Shown one piece after another: positions 1 through 11,382 of a stretch of 64,000 bases of DNA. This DNA is from Straminergon stramineum. Its lineage: Eukaryota; Streptophyta; Bryopsida; Hypnales; Calliergonaceae. The stretch covers positions 1,493,001 to 1,557,000 of the forward strand of contig OY987265.1 of NCBI GenBank assembly GCA_963920665.1. Direction: 5' to 3'. The position numbers were made by a program, and so were the translations under genes. A model generated the notes under the pieces. It was not told the DNA's origin, did not search any database, and worked only from the letters and a program-made list of their open reading frames with translations. Positions within the stretch are counted from its first letter, which is position 1. The number at the start of each line of letters is the position of its first letter.

Positions 1-600
1 GTTCTTATTGGAATGAGAATGACCAAGATGGTTATACATCAAAGGTGACAACAAAGCAATCAATGTGATGGTAAATCGAGTGGATGTTGCTTTGAGAGCC
101 TTAAAGGCAGAGGAAGTAGATTTGTTTGCCAAGCAAAACCAAAAACAGAAGATTGAAGACAAGGATGACTACTCTTTGAAAATAAAACAACAATTTTCCA
201 TGGTTGACATTAAGGCTATATCTAGAGGGCTCCTTATTCACAATCTTGGTACAAAATTCATTGAACAAGTGCAAGACTTCCAGCTAAAAAGGGACCATCT
301 TAACATTCAGAAGAGGGTAGTGGTGATTAAATATAATAGAGGTGGACCTTGCTTTTATTAGGATAAAAATATATGGAATATTGCTTAGATGTCATAAGAG
401 TTGAGTACTAGTAATTAATTGTAGTCATGGTATGTTTTGATTTGCTTTTAAGATATCTATATATATCTTTGGATTTACCATCTATTTTGATTTTCTTTTA
501 ATTCTTCCTATTCTAAACTCCACCTACTAGTTAAGTATGTTTTTTTTGTCCTTATCTTACAATTAATTTTGTTTGATTGAAGTATTATTTTCTACAATCC
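1..600 (+). other. AT-rich start of window with one weak open frame
   Basis: The frame from 65 to 361 (GTG or ATG start) could encode about 98 residues rich in Lys, Asp and Gln, ending at a TAG. The same frame stays open upstream to about position 35. I do not recognise the product and see no splice sites or domain that would support it. It may be the tail of a gene or transposon fragment cut by the window edge, or chance. From 362 to 600 I see only AT-rich DNA. Confidence 0.2.
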
Positions 601-639
601 CATCCACTAATCCACATTTCTCTAGTAGAAATGTAGTGT

Positions 640-822
640 CCAAGACAACAGGAATTGAACCGAAAACTGTTGTTTAGTTCAATTGACCCATCAACATTAC
701 CACTAAGGCAATTAGAACTGCCTTGCCTAGTAGGCTCCCCGAGGGCCCCTTGTGTGGGGGGGAGGACTCAAACTCTAGACCTCACTCAAGCAATGCGGGT
801 GACTTAACCTCTACACCAATAT
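640..822 (-). repeat. tRNA-like SINE segment, possibly two pol III promoter modules
   Basis: Read on the minus strand from 820, there is an A-box-like TGGTGTAGAGGTTA (819-806) followed about 35 bases later by a B-box-like GAGTTTGAGTCC (775-764). Further along the same strand a second B-box-like GGTTCAATTCC lies near 664-652, preceded by an A-box-like CCTTAGTGGTAA near 708-697. This arrangement is typical of tRNA-derived SINE heads. I see no clear poly-A tail or target duplication, so element ends are uncertain. Confidence 0.4.
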
Positions 823-929
823 TTACTTAGCATGTCAAGGTAGTAGAAACGTTGTTACTTATCCACTCATTGTCATCGTCTGAAGGTACAAGAAGTGTCC
901 TCACATAGTCTCGAGGTTCAATTCAAAGA

Positions 930-1415
930 GCCATAACTTTTGCATCCTATGTCCAAATTCAATAAAATTTGTTGGAGAAGTTTTGCATACTAGTCTAGTT
1001 TGTGTGGTAAAATTTTCACATCAATTTAAGAGATAATAGTTTTTTGAAAGACATTCAAAGTTTACAGTTTTAATTTGAGTTTACCAAACTGCATTTTGAT
1101 GGCCGCAACTTTGGGGGATTGTATCTTCTTCATCCAATGTCCGTTTTCAATAAAAAAAAAATTTGGATTATGTTCCTTCTAAAGTCTAGTTATTGTGATA
1201 AAATTTTCATGTCAATCCAAGTTGTTTTGAATTTTTGGAAGCCATTCAAAGTTCAAAATCCAGACATTTTTAGATTACAGTGAACTTTGGTGGCTTATAT
1301 CTTCCTCATACACTATCCGTTTTCAATAAAAAAAATTTGAAAAATTTGTGCATACAAGTCTAGTTTATGTGGTAAAAATTTCATATCAACCCAAGGAGTT
1401 ATGAGTGATTGAGAA
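930..1415. repeat. Degenerate tandem repeat, about 2.7 units of 170-190 bp
   Basis: Three successive blocks starting near 930, 1099 and 1290 share the same order of words: a start like 'gcc-aactttg', then 'cctatgtcc' or 'ctatccg', 'ttcaataaaa', 'tctagtttgtgtggtaaaa', 'tttcacatcaa' and 'gccattcaaag'. The blocks have diverged considerably and contain no open frame. They may be the remnant of a satellite or of an internal repeat of a retrotransposon. Confidence 0.5.
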
Positions 1416-1865
1416 GCATTTTAGTAGAAGGAGGTTCAACCATAGATGTGTTTTTTGCAACTTTTCTTGTTTTTTGATAGTTCAAAGTCATTTTGTAGAC
1501 ACTTTGAGTCAATTGAATGATATTTTTTTCACCAATGAAAAATCAGATTCCACCTCCAATGTGTTGCTAGAAAAATTTTAGCAATTTTTTTCAATACTAA
1601 AACATTATAATTGATTTTGCTATATAGATAGCCAAATGACTCTAAATTTCATTTAAGTCATCCACACGATGCACACTACAAGATTGTGTGGTTGAGATTT
1701 TCATACCTTAGCAACATTTAGACTTAATACACTTAATTAGCAAGGATATGGTGAATTTCATTAAAATGGTGGTATTCCATGTGCCATTAATTTTTCAAAC
1801 TATGCAATCTAAACTATGAAAGCAATATTTAATATAGTATGGTATAGATATCTAAAATCTAGGAT

Positions 1866-1985
1866 GTTTGTAGATTTCTAAAATCTAGGACATATCTAGA
1901 TCTCAGACCATGCAATCCAAACCATCTACAGCATTTCTAGATTTCAAACATCTGAAACAATTTTAGATTTTAGAAATCTACAAAC
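1866..1985. repeat. 22-bp perfect inverted repeat, 76-bp spacer
   Basis: Arms at 1866-1887 and 1964-1985 are exact reverse complements, beginning gtttgtagatttctaaaatc. The spacer holds further partial copies of 'tctagattt'. This could fold as a hairpin and resembles a small fold-back element, but no target duplication is evident. The rest of 1416-2114 is AT-rich and without recognisable features. Confidence 0.55.
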
Positions 1986-2114
1986 TATGTAGATTTCAAA
2001 GGTTACTTAACTTGTTAAATTTTTGTTGATTTGGTCAAAAAAATAGAAGTGCCTAAAACAATAGAAACTTGTTGGTGTCTTTATAGAATTTTGTAGATTT
2101 TAACAAGTTGTGAC

Positions 2115-2181
2115 CACTAGTACCTAGAATAACAAAAAATTGTTGATTTTTTGTTGTTTTGGTCACAACTTTCTACTAGTG
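2115..2181. mobile_element. 67-bp palindromic element with CACTAGTA ends
   Basis: The segment starts CACTAGTA and ends TACTAGTG and is internally self-complementary (aacaaaaaat against attttttgtt). A TTGTGACCA segment just outside the left end also pairs with TGGTCACAA inside the right arm. CACTA-type termini suggest a deleted CACTA element or a solo end. No clear 3-bp target duplication was found. Confidence 0.35.
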
Positions 2182-2599
2182 TTTCTTCCCACCTTAATTG
2201 ACTGCCTTTTGCCCCATTCGTCCTATCCACCTATCCGCCAATCCGTGTACATCACCTTCTCTATCAATGGAAATTGGATTGCCCAACCATTAGGAGTAAA
2301 TGAGAAATTTAAAATTCCTCTTCAACAATCAATGTCAACTTTATTGAGCTGAAGACTATAACTATAGGAACTATAGCATTTGAAAGCACTCTTGAGAAAC
2401 TGAATGCTAAGATTTCCAAGGGCTAGGAGCTGTAATTTTTGTATCCCTTTCTTCATAATGCATAGTTTGGTGGACATGAGGGCCTTGATTTTCCAAACTT
2501 TATTTACTCATTGTTTTTCATATTTGGACATTGTTTACATGTCTTACATTTTCAATTTGATTCCAATGTTCAAAATTCAAACTTATGACTTATCAATAT

Positions 2600-5500
2600 G
2601 ACCAAAGATTGGTCTACTTGGTATGGTGTCTCGTCAATTGGTAAAATAAAGTGCAAGGCTTGTAACTCAGTGTTTGTTGTATGTTGAACCACCTAGGATA
2701 TCAAGGCCCATCAAGTTTTCGTGGTACAAGAGTAAGCCTTTGTCTGCAATTGACGTCGAAAGTTGAGCTCTATTTACTTGTTCCAAGGGGGCATTCTCAC
2801 GAAGAATTGCCATTAACAATGTGAATAACAATAGCATGCTTATGGTTGGAAGTGATTTCTCAAATGAGAGGAGCATGCCGCATTCTACTCAAGAAGACTC
2901 ATGCACATGATTAAAAGATTTTTTTGGTGTGGATTCCAAAGTGAATGTAAATATAAAAACATATAGTGAACATAAAACTCTAAGGGCATCAAGCAATAGG
3001 TCTTAGAAATAGAGTAGGCTAGTAGATGGCTTTGAATCAAGAAATAAACACAATTTGGGCCGATTTTTTTTATGCAACAAACATACTATTTGTTGTAGCC
3101 CAAAATTCAACATTCATAGAACTGGTGAAGAGAATGATTGAGAGCAATGGGCCCTACACTTCACCATTGTACCACAAGCTACAACAGAAATTTCTTGACT
3201 AAGCGAAGACAAACCTTGAGACAAAGCTTCTTAACATTACTGAAGATAGCAATAGGAAGTTTGGAGCATCATTCCCTAATTATTGATGGATGGAGCTCGA
3301 TTACAAACCAATCATTGATAAATGCCATGCTTGTATCTTCCATTGGTGAGCAATTCCTTGAATCAATGGATACAAGTAGAGTCGAAAAGAACGCGCAATT
3401 TGTGGCCTCTGTCTTGGAAAAAATTTATAGAACAAATGGGCTCCATTAATGTGGTGCAAGTGACTGCAAATAATGCTGCTATGAACTTGACAAAATGGGA
3501 TTTGGTGTCTAGTAAATATCCACACATTTTCTTTCAAGGTTGTGTGGTGTATGCCCTAAATTTGTTGCTAAAATATTGGAGGAAGCAAAAATGGATTAAA
3601 GACCAAGCGGAAAAGGCCTATATTGTAGTCAAATTCTTTAGGTCACAGCAAATATTAGCATGTTGTTTTCTATATTTTAAAAGCACCAAATGAAATATAG
3701 CTTGTTGATGCCGGTAGAAATAAGATTTGCCTCAAATTTCATCATGATTAATCATTTGTTGAAGGTTAAAGTTGCATTGCAACAAAGTGTGGTGGATTCA
3801 CAATGGGTGGAGTATGTGCTTAAGTTACGAGACTCTAAGAAAAGAAAATCTTGTATGGAGTCATGGAAGGTGAAGAAGACAATTTTGAATGAGCATTTTT
3901 GGGCCAATGCGACCAATTTTTGAGAATTGGTGGCTCTAGTGGTGTATGGTCTACATGATTTGGATGTCAAGACACCATGCATATGCAAGAGGTTGCACAT
4001 TATGAGAAATTTAGAAACATATGTCTTTGCTTTACGATAAAGAACTAGCCAACGATCAACATGCAACAAATGCATGTAGACTTATTATCACAAAAATATG
4101 TAAATTTGGAACTTACAAGCATGTAATAAAGGAATTTGTAGCCATTCGACCCTAGGGAGATTACTCTTGAATTTTAGAAAACTACATGAGTTAAAAGATA
4201 GGGTCTATTTAATTCAAAGGGAGAAAATTTTATATAATACGTAGCGCTACTGTAGGGTCCATTAAATTCTACATACTCTAATATATATATAAATTAGGCT
4301 ACATAAAAACATTATATAGTAGGAATTTTTATTAATAAGTTAGCTTGAATAAATAGGGGCCGTGCAAATTTTTCATAGTACTATGAGCATAGATAAGGAA
4401 AAATAATTTCATGTGGATGATAAAATGGACACAATCAAGAAAATATACAATGAAGGGTGGTTGATAAAAACTATGCTATAGTACTAATAGTGTATATATA
4501 AAAAAAATTAAGTGCAAATGTAAAACAGTGGCCATAAATGGTAGAAATTGTCACATTGCACAAATAAGGAGGTTTACCTTATTAGATTCAATGCCCCTAA
4601 ATTTGTACAATAGGAGGATAGAGTTTATAGTTCATTTAACCCCTAAAGGACCAAACAATGTTTTTTAGCAACATATTGATTTAGAACAGCTCACTATGGA
4701 TGGAATTTTTATTTTTTTTCTTTGAAATTTTCACACAACATGTGCCCAAGGAGTAACTTTAAGGCCCAACATTTTCATAACATTTGAATACATGGTTGAA
4801 AAGTTATTGTATGATATGTAGTTTTCATTGCTCGACGGTCAACTCGGTCAACAAAAAAAACTTCTTTAAAAATCACTTTTTTTAAAAATAAAAATTTGAA
4901 ATTGGTTTTCTAGATTTATATATACATGGAAAGCTTTTCATCGTTCTATTTTAATTTATGAGATGAAAGTTATAAAGAGTTTTAGTTATAGGTAGTTTGT
5001 GGGTAGTTATGGAATCTCCACTCTAAAATAAACTTTGAAGGCCTTTATTTCACTCAATTTTCATGATTTTTGGAAAAAAAATAAAAAAATTTAGGTGTAG
5101 ATTTTTTATTACAACATTACAACCATTGGAATTGGCATTTGTCAATTCTATAACTAAATTGTTAACAATTTAGTATTTTGAATCATTCTCTACTTCTTTC
5201 TACTTACTAATTTTTTCCTATATGTTTTACAATTCAAAATAATCTAAAACTTTTCAAGCATGTAGCCAACTTGACTTGAAGAATGAATCCAAAGAGTTAC
5301 AACCATTTTGGACATTTTTTCATAATGATCTCACCTTGTGAAGTGCAGCTGCCCGGTTTTTTGCAGGGCCCAAAAAGGCTTTTTGTTAATTTGAACACTA
5401 ATATCTTGCAATCTACATGGTGAAAAATTAGGAAAATTTTCTACATCTTCTCAACCCAGCGTACTCCAAGGTCCTATGGTTACATGTGTCCCAAAATGTA

Positions 5501-6435
5501 TTTTTTCTAAAATTTGATACTTGTACTAGAAATGGCAGTTTTGGAGCACTTTTGGTGAAAACATAGTCAAATACATTTAGGGGTTAATTTCAATCTTTGA
5601 AGTTGTATATATTAAACACACTCAATCATATTGATTGAGATGTTCATAGCTAATTCAATGGGGATTCTAAAGTGTTCAATGGTAAATTTATCATGAAAAA
5701 CTGTCATTTGGTCAATGATACTTGAATTGAATTGATTGTTGTTGGTTTCATAGTGTATCCCTAGCCTTTATATGCATGTAGTAGAGGTAAGGAAAAATTT
5801 ATAAAGAAGGTCAATAGTTGGAAAAATTTGGACACTTAAATATTATATGTAAGATAGCCCCATTAAAAAAACTAAATGAATGAATTCACAAAAAATATAA
5901 GGCATTAAAAATACAGTCTTGTAGCTTTTTATGTAAAAATACAGTCATCTTAAATGCAATAATGAAGGTAAGTAGCCCCACATAAAATACCCTCTTAGCT
6001 CAAGTGTATACCTTAAATTACAAGAAGTGATCTCCTTGGGTATTTGACATTGGGAACCTCTGTTTCACAACATATTAGATATGGTTGAACAAATATTGTC
6101 AGCACATGTTTGGTGGGATTTTGAGGGTGCATGTGGCAAACTCATTGCTCTAATTGTGAAAAGGACATTGGCCCAACCGGTATCATCATCGTCATGTGAA
6201 TGAAATTAGAGTAGCTATTCTTTTAATCACAACAAATCTTTGAACAAGTTAAAGCTACAAAAAGTAGCAAATTTGGTGTATATGTACATCAATTCCAAAG
6301 TCTTAGCCACATTGAAGAAAATGATGAGAAGAAGTGGTATTATGAGAACATGGAGTCCAAGGATTCGGAGGGGCCTATATCAAAAGACGAGTATGATGAG
6401 TCTATATTTGATGATTGATGGAGATGCTATGAACC
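2600..6435 (+). pseudogene. Decayed hAT transposase (DUF659 type), interrupted by a TTAA element
   Basis: Pieces of a hAT-superfamily transposase lie in order on the plus strand but in several frames. A weak BED-like CKAC patch occurs near 2650. The DUF659 core follows at about 3130-3700: LIIDGWSSITNQSLINAM, then a VVQV segment, then YPHIFFQGCVVYALNLLLK. A RFASNFIM segment is at about 3705-3760. The C-terminal dimerisation region is at about 6110-6310 (VWWDFEGACGKLIALIV, then PVSSSSCE, then KVANLVYMYINSKVL). Stops and frameshifts separate all the parts. Where the family usually has Asp-Asn, the VVQV segment reads TANNAAMN, so a catalytic acid also appears lost. The gap between the halves contains the 952-bp element at 4636-5587. 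This is a fossil transposase, not a working gene. Confidence 0.75.
4636..5587 (-). mobile_element. 952-bp non-coding TTAA-flanked element, copy A
   Basis: The ends are a perfect 12-bp inverted repeat including the target: TTAACCCCTAAA at 4636-4647 and TTTAGGGGTTAA at 5576-5587. The body is AT-rich without an open frame. Its reverse complement aligns along its whole length with the copies at 14672-15603 and 39976-40888; shared landmarks include an aaaccgggcagctgcacttc segment near 5340-5365. TTAA at both outer edges and a CCCC start are the signature of piggyBac-type insertion. It sits inside the hAT pseudogene, so it inserted after that element. Confidence 0.8.
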
Positions 6436-7640
6436 ATGACATGCACAATTTTGACAATGAACCATTTTAGAGCCCTAATCAAAACAATGAAGACTTCAGA
6501 GTCAATGATAGAGACATGTACAAGTTTTGATCAAATGAGGACAATTGTGGACTTGATGAAGATGTAGCTTTGATGGCCAGATTTGTAGATGGAATTGGGT
6601 TCATGAGTTGAAAAATCTTCTACTAAACATGGAGGATACATATGTGGAGATAATGGAGACAAGTAGGACAACGGTTGTGAATGATGGGAGTTTCAAAAAT
6701 GATGAAGTGATTCCAATTTCTGTTGCTCCATCCACAATAGTGGCATAAGAAGAAAATGACAAATACAATGACAAGGGACTATGTGAGGTGAAGGTCTACA
6801 TGAATGTAGGCGACACAAGTATTGTGTCAATAGTGGTATTGGCAAGCAAGAATAGTGGGGAAATAAATATTGGAAATGCCAAACCACATGAAATAAAAGA
6901 TACTATTGATGCATGTTTGATGGAGTCTGGAAGTCCAATTTTTGTCAACAATGGTGATAGCAAGAAGAAACTCATGGAAGATTCCCAAGAACCACCACGT
7001 AGTGATCTTCCACATGCACTTTTTAAAACCAATAGCACAACTTTAGATGGTTAAGGAAGCTCACAACTTGGAAAATAATATTTATCTCTTCTAAAAGAAA
7101 TGGACCCTTATATTAATCTAAGTCAAACCATTTTATCATGTACCGATGATGATAAGGATTATGAGACATTGGCTTCAATAGTTTCTCTTCATTGTAGCCA
7201 TCCACCACGACATTCCATCAAATCGTCAGTCCAAAAATTGCAGTCTTTGAATGCGATGGAGTTTAATCATTCAAGGAGGATCAAAAGTAAGGATAATTTG
7301 ATGTCAAAGAACCTACTAAAATCAATAATAAAAGAATAATGCAACCCTTTGCTATCTCCCCAACCAAAAGACTAAATGTGGATAGAATCCTACTTGATGC
7401 ATGTCAACCTTCTTCAAAGAAGAAAATGAAAACAATCCCTGACCTTAATTAAAGAAGGCATTGGTAAGTCCATATTGAGAGCCAAAAGGGAAAAGAAGAA
7501 CTGCAAATCAATGAAATCACTCCCATGTAGGCAAATACAAGAAGAAAGGAAAAAATTGTACAATCTTCATTAGACAATATGGAAAACACATTTGGCAATG
7601 AAGACGATGGATGAGGAACTAGATGTGACAATAATAGGGT
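6436..7640 (+). other. Region downstream of the hAT remnant with unrecognised open frames
   Basis: Two short open frames on the plus strand (6788-7054 and 7100-7339) and several stretches of codon-like sequence follow the hAT C-terminus. They contain many Asp, Ser and Asn residues and no recognisable domain. They may be the 3' part of the same element or of a fused gene fragment. I do not assign a function. Confidence 0.25.
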
Positions 7641-10600
7641 TGAGGTGAAACAAGATAGTGATTACAAGCCTTAGGGATTGAAGGGATGTAGGCTTAGGTG
7701 TTTAGGTGCTCATGATACATAGAGCACGTAGTGGTTATTGATTGTCTATACCTTTCATTGTAGTTGTAATTTGCTTATTGATGTTGAAAATACCATTAGA
7801 GTTTTTTTGTTTGCAAAACCAAGAAAAAATTCAATAAAAATTGATTATATGTTTTCTTCTTTGAATAAAACATAATATATTATAGTATAATTGTATAATG
7901 CAATGGTTTTGACTTTATGATTGTTTTAGTTTTGGTAATTTTCAAAGTGAAAAGTTTGAGGTTGTGTAGGCATTTGATTCCTACCCTTGGAGTTAAGCAA
8001 ACACAACCAAATACTTGTGTTGTTAAGTTGTCTTATGGGTGTCTATATGTTAAATCCAAATATGCCTTCAAAGCAATGAATCTTTAGTATGAAAGTTCTA
8101 CTTTGAATTCCCTAATTGGAAATTTAATCCATTTCAAAACAAATTAGTAAACGAGTTTGGCCTTAGGATTTATCTCCCGAGGTAGGCCCATAAAGGATTA
8201 ATCAATCAGGAAAACAAAGTAGGTTAGGTTGTAGGGTTGTTAATACCCTTTCCAAAATGATAAAGAACTCTCAAATCCGACTTTCCTATGATGAGATAAT
8301 TGCGGCTAAAGTTTGAGTTTCAATCCAATGGTTAAAACTTCATCAATCGATTGCTTCTATACTAACTATCAAAATCCACTTTAAATTTTTGGGTTATTTT
8401 CTATTTTTTATCTTCTTCCTAAAACTCTGAAATCTACTTGGTTTGGTCAACCTTCATCCAAATCCTCCCTAACCTTGATCAATTCTTCATTCCACTCTAA
8501 CTTCTTCAATACTAACCTAATTCCTAGGGTCAAGGTAGTTTTGAGACCCTAAAAAATTATGACCTAAAAGATTCTAAGTCTAACTTGTAATTTCATATTG
8601 TTCTAAATACGTCTTTTAATTTTTAATCCTATTTGCTATTTTTAGATGTAAATAAGATTAAAGTAAAATTCACTAAATTTACCTCCCAAAAAGGTTAAAC
8701 ATTTATACTTTCGACTTTTCTAAAAAAAGTTATTCATGGATGAAGTTTGACTGGCAACTAGTTTATCAAACTTCATCCATCAATTTCTTTCATCTTTCAC
8801 TTTTGAAAATTAACTCTTTCTTTTACTTGTGACTTCTACTTCTACTCTAGATTTTAAGATTCCTTCTTTGATTCTTTTGGATGATTTTCTATCTTTTCAT
8901 CCAATTTTTAAACTATTTTTCATTTGAGTATAACTTTTGGAGTTTTTGTCTATTTTTGATGTTTAATGACTTTTTGGAAAGCTACTGACTTACACTAACT
9001 ACTTTTCCAATCACATTCTTCTTTTCTAATGATCTTCATGGTCTGAATTTAAGTTTTAACTTCTAACACGAATACCTAACTTAATCTAATTCTTTTGGAG
9101 TAAATCAAAGCAAAGATAAGTAATTTACGAACTTACCTCAAGATCCACAACTCCCAATTCCTCATTGTCATGCATTGCAATTGCGCCCTTATAGCATACT
9201 CTTTCCATTTCCATTTTGTATTGCTTTTTGAAATGTTTGGTGAAGTAGGTAGTTTGTTGGAAGAGTTTAAAGACTCTTTCTAACTCATTGTGACTCTTTT
9301 CCTTTTCTTTCCCTTTTTTCTAATTTTTTTCTTTTCTTTCTAGATATTTTTTTGTAAACCAAATCCTACTAAATCAAACCCCTAAATCCCTTGCTAATTT
9401 TGCAAGAAGCAAACAAATGCTTGAAGATAAGTGGATTTGACTTCTACTAACTACTAATTGATTCCTAGAATTTAATAAATAAGTCAAATATGCTTTCTTT
9501 TTGTTTGTTTCTATTTGTCTTCTAGTTACCAACTTCCAACCTTGGTAAGTGTGGCCAAACATTCTCTATGGATTGTTTGTATTCAATTCTATCTGTCTTC
9601 CTTTCTTCTACTTCCTAAATGCTAATCTCCAACCCAATACTTCTTATTTGCAACTTTGGAATTTTGCAATGTGAGATGGAGTGAGTCCAGAGTGTGAGGT
9701 TCAATTTTTGTATACCAGTTTGTGACTCCACAACTTGACTAGATGGAGACAAATTGTGAGGTTGCAAGGTATGGTGTTCACATTGAACTTTGGCTCTCCC
9801 CTGCTTGGTCAATCCAAGTTGAATTCGGTCCTTGTCTTGACTTGATGTTCTCTCCACTTAGTTACTATTCTCTCAATTTAAAATCTCAACTCTAATTGAT
9901 GGCCTGTCAATTGTTTAAGGCTTTCACTCTGATTTTGCAATTTAATGCACCTTATGTCCCCCTCTTATTCTAATATTCAAGACTAAATAGATGCCAATTT
10001 TCTTTCTCTCCAGGCTTACTTTATCCAAAATCAAACCTCTGAAATTTTTTGAATGGATATTCTCTTAACTATATGGATTATTCAGCCTGCAGGCTAACCC
10101 AATTTTTCATATATTTTTCCAACACTACAGGTACCTCTCAACCTCGTAGTCTCTCCAAAAATCTTCAATTTAGTGGCACCTTTTGTCATCAAGGAAGCAA
10201 ATTTTTTGATTATAAAATCAAAATTGGGACCCGATTGGATATCATCCCATTTTCTAGCTTTTCCAATATGATATATTTAAGGATTTTTGGTCGTTTGAGT
10301 TCAATCAAGAAACCGACAATTTGTTCTTTGTGACCTGCCTACTACCTCCCAAACCCTCTGATCTGGTCCTTCCAACTTACCTAGCCTGCTTGGTTAGTTG
10401 GCTGGTAATGGTGCGTCGGTTGATTGACTAAGGGCTTTAAGAAGTTGGATAACTGGCTATGATTCAATTTTGGTATTTTTGTGTTTTTATTCACAAAAAA
10501 CTTCTAGATGTTGCTTGCCATATTTGGAATTCAAGTCTCAATTTTTGGGGATTTAAATCCACACTTGGATCTCCTTTTAAGGACCCTTTTCAATCTAAAA

Positions 10601-11152
10601 GTAAAATGAAAATTTTGACCAAGAGCAAAGCTTCATCATCTAGGGGGATTAGCCCTAGATTTTTAAGACTAAAAATTAGTCCCAACTTCAAAGCTTCATC
10701 ATACAAGGATTGTTAAGCCGTAATTTGAACAACAAAAAGTGTGACAATACGTTAGAGAATGTGCCTATAGGCAAAAGCTTCACTTTATGGTGGGTTAACA
10801 CCACATTATAAGACACGAAATGAAAAATTAGTTGGAACTTGAGTTTCTGATTAGTACGAATAACAACTAAATAGTAATGATTGGTTTGCAAGACTTTGGA
10901 GGACTACAACAAACATCACCTCCCAAATGACTCAATGACTCATGGTTGGACCACAATTTTTCCACATCAAGGCTTCACGGGGGATTTCATCACAAAATGC
11001 GTGAAATCCTCACCAAAAAAGATCAGTAGAAAATTAAGAGTGAGAACACAAAGACGTTAGTAAATCACTTGGAAAACTTCCACAATAGCTATGGGTTTCA
11101 AAGGGACCCCCACTTCCTTTAAAAGAGCTTCAGTAACTTCAACAATGGGAGC
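7641..11152. other. AT-rich intergenic DNA, no supported gene
   Basis: No open frame here shows a domain or plausible exon structure. The only structure I noted is a perfect 14-bp stem with a 15-base loop at 8737-8779 (tggatgaagtttga and its complement). The rest looks like decayed repeat or unique intergenic DNA. Confidence 0.5.
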
Positions 11153-11382
11153 TTAATCCTTAAAGGACAAACTAGTGACCTTGGAAATCATGACTTTTGG
11201 AACCGTGTGACATCATTTACTTTAAAAAAACCAAAAATATCCATTGGAGGTCAAACTACTATAGAAGATTTTTCCTTTCCACCCCTAATTCCGAGGATGA
11301 ATAGTTTTACTTCTGTCCTATACAAAAGAATTCTTTGTCCTCCATCGGATACAAAACACCCATGCCAACGTTTAAGGGTTAA
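11153..11382 (+). mobile_element. 230-bp TTAA-flanked MITE
   Basis: It begins TTAATCCTTAAAG and ends CGTTTAAGGGTTAA. It shares nearly its whole length with the elements at 25014-25244 and (inverted) 34473-34703, including the words gaaccgtgtgacatcat, tactttaaaaaa, 'cacccctaatt' and 'catcggat'. It has no coding capacity. TTAA at both ends is the likely target site. Confidence 0.8.

Noticed and set aside
8737..8779. Possible microRNA precursor (14-bp stem)
   Set aside because: The stem is too short for a plant precursor and nothing else supports it.
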